DNA of 64,000 nucleotides from Prunus persica (GCF_000346465.2 NC_034014.1:18363956-18427955); one strand, 5' to 3'; counted from the first letter of the stretch, positions 1 to 12,157 are shown. Translations and numbers: made by a program. The notes: generated from the letters alone by a model not told the origin.

Positions 1-1268
1 CTTTTGAATACTCTGATTTTCCTTTCTCTGTTGACATTTTATACAGCAATCCATGCATTATATAATCAAACTTGTCTGCAAGAGATTTCTGCTCAACCTG
101 CCAAAAGGTAATCATCTTCAGTACATGGGCAATTAGAGAATTCCAATAAATTCAGAAAACACAACATACGGGCACTAGTCCATAGAAAATATCAAAATAC
201 AAACTACAACAGAATATTATTCTTATTTTTCATCACTGTTCAATCACACAATCCACACCATCATGATTATCAGCACCGAATGATCATGGGATATTGGCCA
301 TGCAAGGAAGATGCTAATCTTAGACATGAATCTGTGGGTGGAATTTTCTCCCATTTAAAATTGACATAATTTTGATATGCCCGCTCTCCAAGTTCACCTC
401 AAAAGTATAGTACAGTACCTGTCCCTGTTTTCCAGCAACAGGTGCTCCGCTCCAGTTAAGTGTGGGCGACAGCACCATCAAGAATTTATCCTTCTCATGC
501 ATCGGATATATCTCCGTATTCACATCTAGGGTCAGTGACACACCACGCTTCTCACTTTGTGCTACAATTCGGGAAACTACAGAAGCACATTTGTGAAATT
601 TTAAACAAAAGCACCCAAAAAGCATTAGAGTATTGTCCAGAAAAATTCGAAAGCTTTATCGATCATGCCAAGCTAATAGAATGTAAAAGGCCTTTTATAA
701 CTATATGGGGTCGGTGACAATGAACTCCTCTACACAATTTATCACATCAAAGTAATGTCTCATAACCCGAAAGAAACCATTAAAAAGAGTCTAGAAGAAA
801 TTTCTCCATATTTTTAAACAGCAAAATTTAATGTAGCATAAATCAAATAAACCTCAACCCTACACCACTTCAAAGAAAAGAAAAAAAGAAAACAATGTCC
901 ACAGACCACCAGCGAGAGGACAACTGTTTTCTCCATTGTTTGCATATCATGACCATAATTAATCTAAAAAGGAGTTGGTGGAAAAGCTTGAAAAGCAGAT
1001 AGTTGCATCTGGTGAAGCTTGAAAAACAAAAAGACTATATTTAGGATAAGGAAAATTCGCTTCACTTCTTATCAGTACACTGTAATCTTCTGTCCCTTTT
1101 TTTTTCGGTTACGAGAATCATAAGTCCTTTCCATATATCAAGATTAAGTCAAGTTTTCCGGCAATCATAAGAGGGCAACAAGTATTCAGACAAACCTTTA
1201 TCAAATTTTTTGCCATCTGGATCCACTTTCTCAAGGGTAAAAATATCATCAAAGAGGAAATCAACCAT
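1..1268 (-). CDS. NRPB8: RNA polymerase I/II/III (and IV/V) shared subunit RPB8, partial (3' end beyond window)
   Basis: This gene encodes RPB8, the small OB-fold subunit shared by all nuclear RNA polymerases. Three coding exons on the minus strand join in frame: 1268..1196 (starts MVDFLFDDIF, contains DPDGKKFDK), 576..419 (VNTEIYP, DKFLMVLSPTLN) and 97..1 (KSLADKFDYIMHGLLYK). All junctions are GT-AG. The family-typical LADK(F/Y)(D/E)Y(I/V)MHG block identifies it. The last third, which includes the usual GGLLM segment, lies left of the window. A 5' UTR intron is likely, with donor ACA|GTAAGT at 1715/1714 and acceptor GTAG at 1307. The leader would then start near 1780 and face MIC60. Residues around SGAPVAGKQGQ differ from the common DGTP.TGYF stretch, but frame and length are intact. 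The family call is firm; I cannot say which paralogue it is. Confidence 0.93.
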
Positions 1269-1433
1269 TCTTACAGAAAGTTTGTCCTCAACAGCAAAAG
1301 CTGTACCTACATTATAGAGAAAGAAAAAGAAAACATATACATAAGAAAAAGTCACATAAACAGAAAGGAACTACAGGATTCAAAATCAAATAATTATTAA
1401 AAGAAACTCTCAATAAGATTATGACCAAAGTCT

Positions 1434-1927
1434 AGGGTTTAGGGTTTAGATAATGACAATTTCCTTAAATACAAAACCTAGAATTCATTATCTTGGAAAT
1501 CCCAAAATCCAAACGAACAGGTAGAGAAAAAGCAAAAAATGACATGAATAACAAGTTTTTCTTGGAAAAAATATTGTATTTCGTTTTTTATTTTATTTTG
1601 AGTTTTCTAGGATTTCTATTTTTCTGCTGTAGTTTTGTTAAGCCATGGATGAGACTGAGAGAGCTTCATAAACAGTGAAAACGAGAAGGTGAAGAAGCAG
1701 AAGCGGGGACTTACTGTGGAGTTGGCTTGGGGCAGCTGGGCTCTTCCTTGGTCAGACGCAGAATAAAACTTTTTAAATTTTGATAGTCTAGGGCTTATTA
1801 TTATATGCGCGGCCCAAGCCAATAACCCAAAACGATTCGTTTTAGCCCTCCTAAGCGAGCCCTCTTCTCCGTCGCTCACCGACTCACTCCGTCATTTCAT
1901 CAAACACCTCCTCCGCCCTTTCGCGCC

Positions 1928-1967
<40 letters not shown>

Positions 1968-1975
1968 CAAAGCTA
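1434..1975. promoter_or_regulatory. Shared divergent promoter and leader region of RPB8 and MIC60
   Basis: The likely RPB8 leader (minus, near 1780) and the MIC60 start codon (plus, 1975) lie about 200 bp apart. The interval holds a Site II core GGCCCA at 1811-1816 and a CCAAT-like CCAATAACC at 1818-1826. Two copies of AGGGTTT at about 1434-1447, inside the inferred RPB8 5' UTR intron, form a telo-box in reverse orientation. Site II plus telo-box is a known pairing in plant promoters of ribosomal, mitochondrial and other growth-linked genes, which suits both products. No TATA box is obvious. Transcription start sites are inferred. Confidence 0.55.
1931..1965 (+). repeat. (CT)n microsatellite in MIC60 leader
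   Basis: A perfect CT run of about 35 bp ends 9 bp before the MIC60 ATG. Similar pyrimidine patches sit in the leaders or promoters of the next two plus-strand genes. Confidence 0.95.
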
Positions 1976-4900
1976 TGTTTCGAAGGTACTGGAAATCCTC
2001 AGGAATCTCTCTATCAAATTACTTTCAGCGACGCCAATGCCTCTATTGACACTTTGTTTCTTCTTTGTTCCACAGATCAATTTTGCAAATTTCGTGTCGT
2101 CGTGGACTCAGGAAGATTCCGAGGTCGATTTCAAGTCAGGCATGTAAATTTCCACTTGATTTAGAGCTAGTTAGTGTATGAATTTGGTGATGCTTTTGTT
2201 GATAATAACACATAGGGACTTCAAATTTGCAGCACATTTCAAGATTTCTGAGAAGGGAATTCTCCGCCGCAGCGTCCAAAACTGCGCCTCAGCAACCTGG
2301 TGGTGCAGGCAGTTTGCCACCGCCGCCTCCGGAGAACGGCGGTTCGAGCGCCAAAGTTTTCCTTGGAAGTGCTGTTGTTGGTGCTGGGCTTGTGGGAGCT
2401 TACAAAACTGGGTATCTAGACCTGATTTTCGGTGCAAAAGAGAAGAGTGATTTGCATAAGGAAGCTGGGATTGGTGTGGAGGAAAAACTTGTGGAAGAAG
2501 AAAAGCATGATGAAGAAAAAGCTGGCAATTTTGAGCAGAAGATTGAAACTCATTCAGATGTTGCTCATGTTGAGGGTTTGAGTGGAAGAGATGGTGAAGA
2601 ACATTCTCAGGTGGATGATAATAAATCTGAGAGTGACATAACAAGTGAGAAATCTTTGCCTGAGTTTTCCCCAAATGCAAATCTTGGGTTATCATCTGAA
2701 GGGAATGTAGATGCGAAGAGTACAGAGGAAAAAACTGGTGTGGAGATAACTGAGGAGGTACAAACATCGCCAATAGTTTCGCAGACTAATGCAGATCAGC
2801 AGCAAGAAAATGAAGTGAAAACATTGCCGCATCAACAGGATATCACAGAAGACAAGGCACAGGTAGTTCTCATTTAGGTTCCTTTTAACAAGCTGAATAC
2901 TTGTGAATGCTAGAATTTTAGGCTGCACTTATCAATGAAACTTGATACATCACAATAATTATGTTAACGTTGTCATTTAGACTTTAACATCAAAGGGAGC
3001 TTATTTTGAATGGTATTTATATGAAGTTGCTTTTGGTGGAACTTTGTTACAGGTTGCATTAGGTAATAATGAAGAACCATCAGGTTCTCTCCTCAAGACA
3101 TATAATCTGAGCGATGAGGCTGATGAAAGCATCGCAACCAACTCTAACAATGAAAACGATCAAGTTTCTAAAGAAAAAGAGGTAGTTATCAGCATTTATT
3201 TTATTTTACTTTTTTCTCTTCAATGCGTAGTGCTGTTGCAATGCCAAAAGAGAATGTCCAATGGAACTCACTAAATTCTGGTTCTCTGAATAACAGGCTC
3301 TCGTTGATGCAATTGAAGGGTTGAATGATGCTTACATATCCAAAGATGGAAAGCTAGTTCTTGACTTCTTACAAGCCATTCATGCTGCTGAAAAAAGGCA
3401 AGCTGAGTTAGATGCTCGTGTTTATTCTGAAGAAAAGAGAACGTTAAAGGTTTCTAATATTACTTACAAGAATTTATTATTCCCTTGCTTTAAAATGCTC
3501 GACTAAAGTGTTGTTGAGAGCTCTGTACTATTCATGAATTTGACCACCTACCTCATCACAGGAGAAGTATGAAAAGAAACTAAAGGATGCTGGGGCCAGG
3601 GAACTCATGCTTGCAGAAAAGGCAGCAATGCTAGACAAGGTTAAAGAGCTCTCTTATATATCTTCTCTTTGTTTTATTTTCAAAGACTATCTTCTTGTTA
3701 GAGAGAGGGAGAGGGAGAGGGGTGGATTTTTGCAATCATGTGAGAAGTCTGAACCTGAATTGGGTTGTGAATAAATCTTTGGTTCTATTATTGAAGAACT
3801 TTGTGATTTAGAAAATAGCGTCACTTCTCTGCATGAAGGTCTATATGAGGACACAGATTGTGTTGGAACTTGGAAGACACTAGTAATGTAACGCATGAGG
3901 AGTGGAGATAGATAACCCCACCCTCAGATCCAGTTTGTTTTGACTGCTCAGGACCAACAAATAGTTTCTATTTACTTAAGATGTAGCTGTTGTTCTTACA
4001 TTTTTTCTTTTTTGGTTTTTCAGGAATTAAAGAGAGAAAGAGCAAAAGCAGCTGCTGCACTCAAGTCACTTCAAGAAAAGCTTGAAGAGGAGTTTAAGAC
4101 AGAACTTGAGCACAAGGTGCAGAATTACTTTGGTGCTGTCAGTTTCTTTTTAAATTTTTTTCGCTTAAATATCCATGCGCCCCCTGTGCTTTATCGAAAA
4201 TCTCATTTGCCCCCTACATTTCAAACTGGGTCAATATGCCCCCTGTGCCTTAATTCTGCTTCCCCCGTTACGTCATTCCATCAATTTGATTAGTAAAACC
4301 GTTAACTTGCTGATTTGGCATTGCTAATTTAGTATTTTAGCTATTAAAAAATTTAATATAAAAACTAGTTTTAAAACATTTTAATAATAATATAAGATTA
4401 GACAGATTTTTTTAAAAAAAAGAGGCCCCAGCACCACCACACCTACTCTCGCCCCCACCCATGCCCAGCACTCTGCCATGGTTCCAACATGATCTCGCCA
4501 CCCAGTTGATATACCCACACCAAAACATTGATAACACTCCCTCCAATCCACCTAGCCACCTTCACCCCCCAGCCATACTCACCCCTAGCCGCCACCCCAA
4601 ATTCACACCCACCTCAATAATCCAATCTGCCCCAAGCCTTAGCCACCCCAACAGAGTACCCAAACACCAAAACCCCAAGCCACAGCTCCTCTTTTCTTTT
4701 CCAACCAGGTTTGATTTCATGCTTGTCCTTTTCCCATATTCTCTGTGCAGTCATGAAGAACTTTATTTTGATTTTCACACCCAGTTGATATACCCACACC
4801 AAAACATTGATAGCACTCCCTCCAACCCACCTAGCCACCTTCACCCCCTAGCCATACTCACCCCTAGCCGCCACCCCAAATTCACACCCACCTCAATAAT

Positions 4901-7900
4901 CCAATCTGCCCCAAGCCTTAGCCACCCCAACAGAGTACCCAAACACCAAAACCCCAAGCCACAGCTTCTCTTTTCTTTTCCAACCAGGTTTGATTTCATG
5001 CTTGTCCTTTTCCCATATTCTCTGTGCAGTCATGAAGAACTTTATTTTGATTTTCAATAGTTTTTTACCATGACGGAGGAGAAACCAGGGTGGCGAGATG
5101 GGGAGGGAATGGTGGCCATGGGTTGGGGGCAGTAGTTGGCCACGGGGAAGGGTTGGGTTATGGTGGGAGGTGTGGTGGTGTGGTGGTGTGGTGGTGGGCT
5201 ATTCGGGTCCTGGGTTCTTTTTTTAAAATTTATCTTTCCAAACTTATTATTATTAAATTGTTTTTAAATTTAATTTAGATTTTGAAATTTTGTAATAGCT
5301 AAAATTACTAAAATACCTATGCCACATCAGCAAGTTAACGATTTTACTAACCAAATTGACGGAATGGGGGAACGGGGAACGAGGGACACGGAAATAAAGC
5401 ACAGGGGGCATATTGACGCAGTTTGAAATGTAGGGGGTAAAGTGGGATTTTTGGTGAAGCACAAAGGGCGCATCAATGATTAAGCCTTTTTTCTTTCTTT
5501 ATGGTGCATCAGCAGATGATGACTGGTAAATTGAAGTTGATAATTTTAAGTAAATGCAGGAAAATGAAGAAGAAATGAAGTTGAAAAAGGTTGAGGAATT
5601 AGCAAAAGCAGAACTGGCAGCAGCCATTGCAAGTGAGAAGACAACCCAGATTGAGAAAATGGCAGAAGCAAATCTTCATGTAAGATGACTGCTCAAATCA
5701 CCTAAGAATGGATAAACACACCAAAATGTGGATTTATGGACCTAATTTTCTGTTGCTTTATATTTGAAGTTTTGAACTGTCTGGAAAAGAAAGGTTTTAG
5801 TGAAAATGGTGACACTAAGATTTTGAGGGGATTATTTAAAACCAGAAAAATAGAGGTGGGGATGCTTCGTAGTGTTGCGTATAACAGTTGCTTAATAGAG
5901 TATTGCTCAGAAAATGAACTCATTTCACCCATATGTGATGTAAATTCCCACTCCATTCAAGCAGTCAAATACAATCAGTCGTAGTTATGTTAGTGGTTAT
6001 TTGAACTTTGTAGTTTAGGAAAGGAACAGAATAATAAGGAGGAGGGTGATAGACGCTGGGATGCAAATTTTTTATTTTTTTGTAGATCCATTTTGCCCAT
6101 GTCCAACATGAAGGAAATGTAACTACAGTTTTGCAGGCCACATTCAATGGTGTAACCTGCTCTAGATATATAAATGTGCTTGTAGTTTTGCTCGCTTTTT
6201 CTAGATTATGAGCCTCTGTATGTCAAAAAGTGAATTAACTGTATATCTGTATGTCAAAGTTTAGTAAATGAAGTCATACTTAATGGTCCACATATGACCT
6301 GTTCAGAGTGTTAAGGCATGTAGACTTCAATTTTATACAGCTTTGTGATAATAACTGATGAATCTTGCTTAAATAGTTCTATGTTGGGTGGTGCATGGTA
6401 CGTTTGTCTGTATTAATGTCCCTAATAATGATTGTCTAATTGGTCCATTACGAAATCTGATGTTTAAGTTCTTTTTGTAGATAAATGCCTTGTGTGTGGC
6501 ATTCTATGCAAGATCTGAAGAAGCTCGTCAGACTCACTCTGCTCACAAGCTTGCTTTGGTGAATATTATTATTCTTTTCATTCTTTTCATTGACTTCCAA
6601 CTTTTTATTTAGAAGAGAACTTAATGTGTTAATACCCTCATCAGTGATTTTCTAAGCCTGTAAGTTACTTCTTAACAATGATATGTTTTGTTGTTCTTTG
6701 CAGGGAGCACTTGCACTAGAAGATGCACTTTCAAAAGGATTACCAATCCAGACAGAAATAGAGGCTTTGCACACTTATCTTGAAGGCATTGATAAAGATT
6801 CAATTTTAGATTTGGTCCTATCATCTCTTCCTGAGGAAACACGAAGGAATGGCACAGATACCTTACTGCAATTGAATCAGAAGGTTAGTTATTTTCTTAC
6901 TTCTTCATTAAATATTTGCTAATGGACTCACCCTTCTTATGCCGTCAACTATTAACATCCTTCTGTAACTTTTTACTTTTACGATTGAACTTTGCTTTGA
7001 TCCGCTCTAATTAATGGCCAAGACATTGACCTTACTGCTTTATATAGTTGACAGGAGGAATAATATTCCTCCTAGATAGTTTGAATGCCCAACGTTGACC
7101 TGCTAGTAATTCATGCATGTCTAAGTTTTTCAACATAAAGTTGTTAAAATTGTGCTCAAGAGTTGCCTCAGAAGTCATACATAGAGCAACTGGTTATGGT
7201 TACGTAACATATTCTATGTTACTACTGCATGAAAGATGTCTGATTAGATTTTTGGGTTGAATTGTTCTGTATATAAGCATTCAGAACTGTTGATGAGATT
7301 CTGTCTACTCATTTGTTCATTTATTAGCAAGGGTGGCAATTGCCCCATTTGTCATTTTTAAGACATGCCTATAGGACTTAATTGGGGCTGATATTCTTAA
7401 ATAGTTATTGTTGACTAGGATCTCTTTAGTATTTCGCCTTAAATTGTTTTATCATGCTGACAGAAATGCACCGCTTCATATGCTGACTGAAGCCTTGTTT
7501 CTAATTTCCCTCTCTCTATCTCGTGCGTACTTTTTGGTTGTAAAAACATGTAAGATTAAATTCAATATGCTTCATTAAGGACGTATTGACTAACGTTTCA
7601 AGTATTCTCAAATGTTTGTTTGATCACCAGTCTTCTATTTGGTTGAGATATTCAAAATTTTGGTTTAGCGACTTCCTTAATAAATGCATAAAGGATACAG
7701 GTTCAGTGCGAGCCATTTTGTGAGTTAATGAGTATCCATATGAAAAATATATGAGGTATTAATTCAACTTGCTGCAGATACAAGAATTATGGAAATCCTT
7801 AGTATGAAATGAGAATAGTTGAGTGCTTCAAGTTCTGAATTGTTAATTCTTGAAATCCTAGTAAGTAGGTAATACTCAGTGCTGTACTAACTTCATTCTT

Positions 7901-8340
7901 CTTGCAGTTTGATGCCTTGAAAGGGACAGTACGGCACCTCAGCTTAATCCCTCTTGGTGGTGGCGGCATTTTGGCACATTCCTTGGCACATATAGCATCC
8001 TGGTTGAAGGTAAGTAGATATGCGGCCTGTGTTTTCCATTCTAAATCACTAGTATGAATAAACTTATTGGAATGTTCGTTGTATTTGTTTTTGGGATTTT
8101 GTCTAGGTAAAGGAAGTTGACCAATCTGGGGATGGAATTGAATCCATAATCAACAAGGTGGAGTCCTGCCTTGCTGGCGGGAAAATAGCTGAAGCAGCAG
8201 AGGCACTTGAAGAAGGTGTGAAAGGCACCCAAGCAACAGAAGTAGTGCGCGAATGGGTGAAGCGTGCTAGGAATAGGGCTATCACAGACCAAGCTCTTAC
8301 ACTTCTCCAATCATATGCTACTTCTATCAGTGTCACATAA
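1975..8340 (+). CDS. MIC60: MICOS complex subunit MIC60 (mitofilin), mitochondrial inner membrane
   Basis: MIC60 anchors cristae junctions and contacts outer-membrane complexes. Twelve exons give about 623 residues: 1975-1985, 2076-2139, 2233-2862, 3053-3181, 3297-3449, 3562-3639, 4024-4116, 5560-5679, 6481-6558, 6704-6883, 7908-8009, 8107-8340 (TAA). The N terminus is rich in Arg and Ser (MFRRSILQIS...), as in mitochondrial presequences. A Pro-rich linker follows, then one membrane segment at about residues 67-92 (VFLGSAVVGAGLVGAYKTGY), an acidic low-complexity region, a long coiled coil and the conserved mitofilin C terminus (INALCVAFYARSEEARQ, GTDTLLQLNQK, GGGILAHSLAH, ARNRAITDQALTLLQSYAT). 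Length is close to the plant family. Intron 2 fits only with a GC donor (CAG|GCATGT). Intron 7 carries a transposon. From exon 3 on, every junction is phase 0. Confidence 0.95.
4163..5485. mobile_element. MULE-like TIR element inside MIC60 intron 7
   Basis: Long inverted repeats bound this insertion. The left arm begins near GCTTAAATATCCATGCGCC (about 4163) and runs past GTTAACTTGCTGATTTGGCA. The right arm carries the reverse complement, from GCCACATCAGCAAGTTAACG to GCGCATCAATGATTAAGC (about 5485). Arms are about 170 bp and imperfect. Flanking T-rich octamers (TTTTTTTC / CTTTTTTC) could be a decayed target duplication. Between the arms lies a tandem duplication (4501-5058) and a GGTGG-rich stretch (5085-5205). 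No transposase is visible, so it is non-autonomous. Long TIRs favour a MULE, but the superfamily is inferred. Confidence 0.7.
4501..5058. repeat. 279-bp tandem duplication inside the intronic element
   Basis: Two head-to-tail copies, 4501-4779 and 4780-5058, start at CCCAGTTGATATACCCACAC and differ at only a few bases. An open frame spans both copies on the plus strand, and its protein repeats itself. It has no recognisable domain. The near-identity points to a recent duplication. Confidence 0.9.
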
Positions 8341-8784
8341 AATCCACTTCTTGAGTACGCATACTAAGGCTGCATAATTGATATACATAAAGGTTCTTTG
8401 GTCTGGTCTTGTAGCTCCCGATAATTGCCTGGTCTACTTGAGTAGACAAACAAATCATAATGTGTTACCGACATTATGATTGAAAATGTCACTTAATTTT
8501 TTTGGGGGGGTTAATGTCATGGGAAGTTTCTGAGCAATTGTATTTTTCGCCTTGAGCTTGAGTAGATTATCTATTACCCTCTTGAGTGGCATATTGTTTC
8601 AAATGCTGCAAAAGAATTTTGCATGCTATAATGGCATTATAGGCTGTAGCACTGCTTCAGAACACAGTGACTAAATTGGCCACCATGATATAACACAGGG
8701 ACTATTTTTGCATTTAAGCCTTATTGATACTATTATTATTTTAAGTCAGGCATGCGCATGACACATTACTTTTAATACATATTT

Positions 8785-8930
8785 CGACAAGGTCTAGCTT
8801 AGTGGATAAGGGCATTGACTTGCAAACTAGTGATATCAGGTTCGAACTTCAATGACACTCTGGTAGTGTGTTTGTGAGAAACCCCCTCCCCTTGTAGTTT
8901 AAAATATCGTTTATATTAAAAATATATGTA
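8785..8930 (+). mobile_element. tRNA-derived SINE
   Basis: A pol III A-box-like TCTAGCTTAGTGG and a B-box GGTTCGAAC lie about 40 bp apart, followed by an AT-rich tail. This is the layout of plant tRNA-related SINEs. It is not a tRNA gene, because no cloverleaf or anticodon stem could be traced. Confidence 0.6.
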
Positions 8931-9159
8931 TATTTGTTAATGGAATTGGTGTTAGGTGACACAATGATTTTCTTTTTGGTGAAAAATTGAAGCTCGTGTA
9001 TAAGTTAAGGTGACATTTTTAAGGTTTACCCATTAAAGGAATAGATTCATTACTCAAGACAACGACAAGCCTTCATGCCACAAGATAAAAAGCATGCACA
9101 TTGCACATCTCACCCAAGCTTCACCTCAACACTCTTCTTTCTCTAAGTTGAGAAAAACT

Positions 9160-9295
9160 TATATATCAAGGGGATAACACTGTTTTGTCATTTTTAACCA
9201 ATCATGCTTTGTCACAAGTAATAAGGATTCCACATGACGGAGCATGATTAGACAAGGATAACAAAATAATGTTATCCCCATTACATACGAGTCTC
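9160..9295. mobile_element. MITE-like hairpin, family also found near 22.2 kb
   Basis: Inverted arms AGGGGATAACACTGTTTTG... and ...ATAATGTTATCCCCATTAC enclose ACCAATCATGCTTTG and its counterpart GAGCATGATTAGAC. A related sequence at about 22210-22350 shares GGGGATA.TACTGTTTTG and TAACCAAT. Confidence 0.55.
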
Positions 9296-10749
9296 CTTTG
9301 AGCCTCCTCTCAAGATTTACTTTTCCATTTATCCCATCAATAAATCAACCAACACTAAACCGTTTGTTAGGTAAACTGCATGTGGTCGACATCAAAATCA
9401 AAATTTCCTCCACTAATTTTGGTCAATTCGATGGGCGATTCCGGTCTCTCAATTCAATTATCTAAACTAAGTCCATTCCTAATTTGTATGGTACTACCAA
9501 GCCTCCTGACAATTGATGGCCATAGTTTTAGAAAAAAAAAAAAAAATCAAACTTTTGGGCATAGTTGTGTGTTATTGTAATGGCGATTTTAGAGGTACTA
9601 TTGACATTTAATTTTCTCATAAATTTTATATTTAATTTCTACTTATTGATTCTCTTACCAAGTAAGAAATTTTGAGTTCTTTTTTTGGTCGAAAATTTTA
9701 TGTTCTTAAAAATGATATTATTTTTCTGCAACTTTTTTTTATTTGAAACAATTGTCAAAATTCAAGAAACGCGCATGTGCCTGAAAATTATTAATTAATA
9801 AATAAATTTAGTGCAAATGTCACATTCCTAACTTACCCGCAGCATTACACACGAAGAAACATCCGCGCCTGACAATCAGAAACTTGCTGATTGCAAATTG
9901 TATATCACTTGACAGCGAAGATGACGTGGTTGCAAATTACAATCTATAAATCATTGATTCGTTGGTTAGTCTGAGAGTTATCAATCTTAATCATAATTGG
10001 TGAGAAATCAACTCATGAAAACCTTTTTACATTTAAAAAATGACAAGAACATGGCCCTCACCCATGGGCTCCACTGCCACTCACAAAAATATTTATCAAC
10101 ATATCAACAACTAGTTGCTCCTCTGGTGTTTTTGTTTTTTTGGGGTAACGAAGGAAATTGTTACTACTCACTTCTAATTAGGGTAATTTATTTCGATACT
10201 AATAACATCGAGACATTTTATATAAAATATTATTAAATTACTGACGACATCCTCGTAGCGAGCCATTAGTCAAGTAGCGGAAATGAAATTCTTCCATTTC
10301 AGCTTTTACCACAAGACTGCCCAGTATTGCAATTGCAGCCATGTTTTGGTTTTCATCTTTTCCCCAAATTTGGCAGCTGGTAATGGTACTGGGTCTCAAT
10401 CATTATCCCAGGTCCTACAAGAAAATGCTAACAGACAAGAGGAATTATTTGATTTAGAATTTTTTTTAAGAAGACTTCCAAGCTTTCACTTTGGATTTAC
10501 ACAAGGTCCTGCTGTCTACTCAATTAATTGATTGCTACAATCAATACCCAACTAGTTTTCAAGTCCTGACTTACCATATTCTGGCTGGAATGATGAAGGT
10601 TGTAAAAAAGCTTAGTAAATGGGGTATTTGTAGGGTTCAAATGGTTGGGTAAATTGGCAGATAAAATAAAACTGGAATTTTCTATTTTTTTATTATTATT
10701 TATTATTTACTATGAGGCAGGCTGATAAGAGTGGATAATATATGCCAAT

Positions 10750-10875
10750 AGGATCTAACTCGGTGAAAAGGGGTCTTGACTTGCAGACTATTGATCTCTT
10801 GTTCGAACTTCCATAACATCGTGATAGTGTGTATAAAAAATCTATTCTTTCTCTAATTTTAGACTATCGTTTGCA
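10750..10875 (+). mobile_element. Degraded tRNA-derived SINE
   Basis: GATCTAACTCGGTG (A-box position) and CTTGTTCGAAC (B-box position), with GACTTGCAGACTATTGATC between them, parallel the SINE at 8.8 kb. It ends in a TTTTAGACTATCG tail like the others. Confidence 0.5.
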
Positions 10876-11103
10876 CAAGGCATGTGGTACATAAGGAAAG
10901 TCTAGCCAGTATGCCAAAATGCTGAGTTTTCAGTTAGCTTAGCACAAAAAATAAGAATGGTTGAATATTAATTAGTTATAGTTGTATCCTTATTAGGTGT
11001 ATCTTACTTGGCTATGCCAATGCCACTAATTGCCTTTTATTGATAAAATAATAAATTGCACACATAATTTCCAGCCAACTAAGAAAGAGAAAGAGTATCA
11101 ACA

Positions 11104-11106
<3 letters not shown>

Positions 11107-11143
<37 letters not shown>
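11107..11143 (+). repeat. (GA)n microsatellite
   Basis: An uninterrupted GA run of about 37 bp upstream of the CSI1 promoter. Confidence 0.95.
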
Positions 11144-11147
<4 letters not shown>

Positions 11148-11742
11148 AACCTCTTGATTTTCCATCTGGCTTGGCTCAGCTTAAGATATTGAGCCGACCT
11201 TCTACCTTTTTCTATATTATTTTCCATGTGGTATGAATCTCTTGATATTCCATGTGGTATTATATTCTCCAAAAAGTATTATTTCCGAAAATTAATATTT
11301 AGAATTATTGCCAAAAAATTATGCATTTAGGACAAATTGCATAATCTTATGTGGTAATTTTATTAATTCCTTTCTAACATTTTCTTCTGCAGAATTTCAC
11401 AAAACTTATATATTATTTTTCATAATAGCTTAAATTCAAATTGCCAAAAATTTTGTTCCTAAAATATTTATACCAAATTTAGAGGTATTTTTTTGGAAGT
11501 TGTTATTGCAGTTCAAAAATTCCTTTTCTTTGGACTATCAATAAAATTATTATTTTTGTATTTATTGTGTTTCGAAAAATTTCTTTTGGATTTGTAGACG
11601 AAATGGTGAAAATAAAAATTAAAAAAATGTTAAAATCTTAGTTGGAGCTCCAAAAAAAGCCGAAGCCAAGCCATGAAAGCCTTTTACGCTGCAAATTGTC
11701 GGTGGTCTTATTAGGCTGTGACGGTGCGGCTGTCTGTCCCAC

Positions 11743-11744
<2 letters not shown>

Positions 11745-11787
<43 letters not shown>
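11745..11787 (+). repeat. (CT)n microsatellite in CSI1 promoter
   Basis: An uninterrupted CT run of about 43 bp, close upstream of the likely CSI1 transcription start. Confidence 0.95.
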
Positions 11788-11790
<3 letters not shown>

Positions 11791-12100
11791 GCTTGAGAGA
11801 GTATCTATGGAAACGTAAAACTCGTCCAACAAACAAAAAAGAAATAAAATTTATTTTAAAAAAACACCAAAAGAAGAAAAAAGAAAAGAGAAAAATAAAA
11901 AAGGGAAAATTATATCAATCTGTGTCTGATTGTGAGTGCTTTTTCATTTCATTGTAGCTTCTTTGTTGCTTGTAGCTGTTGGTTGTTGTAGTTGTGGTGT
12001 TCTTGCTCTTGATGCTCTCTTCCCTTGTCTTTTACGAAACCCAATTGAATTGATGCACCAAACTGCTTCCCCATCTCTCACTCTCTCAAGGTGAGCTCAC

Positions 12101-12103
<3 letters not shown>

Positions 12104-12153
<50 letters not shown>
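12104..12153 (+). repeat. (CT)n microsatellite in CSI1 5' UTR intron
   Basis: A CT run of about 50 bp just inside the predicted leader intron, whose donor is CTCAAG|GTGAGC at 12090/12091 and whose acceptor is TTGACAG at 12563. Confidence 0.9.

Positions 12154-12157
<4 letters not shown>

Larger units (their letters stand above)
8341..11940. other. Intergenic region between MIC60 and CSI1
   Basis: No coding potential was found. It contains two SINE-like sequences (about 8785-8930 and 10750-10875), a MITE-like hairpin (9160-9290) and GA and CT microsatellites. Around 8640-8740 is a degraded tail (ACAGGGACTATTTTTGCATTTAAGCC) like the ends of the MULE-like elements elsewhere in the window. The rest is AT-rich unique-looking sequence. 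Confidence 0.6.

Noticed and set aside
2171..2773. Long open frame (200 codons) on the minus strand opposite MIC60
   Set aside because: It is the antisense shadow of exon 3, whose biased Glu/Lys codon use keeps the reverse frame open. The predicted protein is His/Gln/Leu-rich and resembles nothing.
4461..5060. 199-codon plus-strand ORF in MIC60 intron 7
   Set aside because: It is open only because a 279-bp unit, divisible by three, is duplicated. There is no domain, and it lies inside a TIR element.
8800..8850. tRNA genes at the B-box sites (8.8, 10.8, 29.1 and 54.2 kb)
   Set aside because: No cloverleaf could be drawn, and A/T-rich tails and similarity among copies indicate SINEs.
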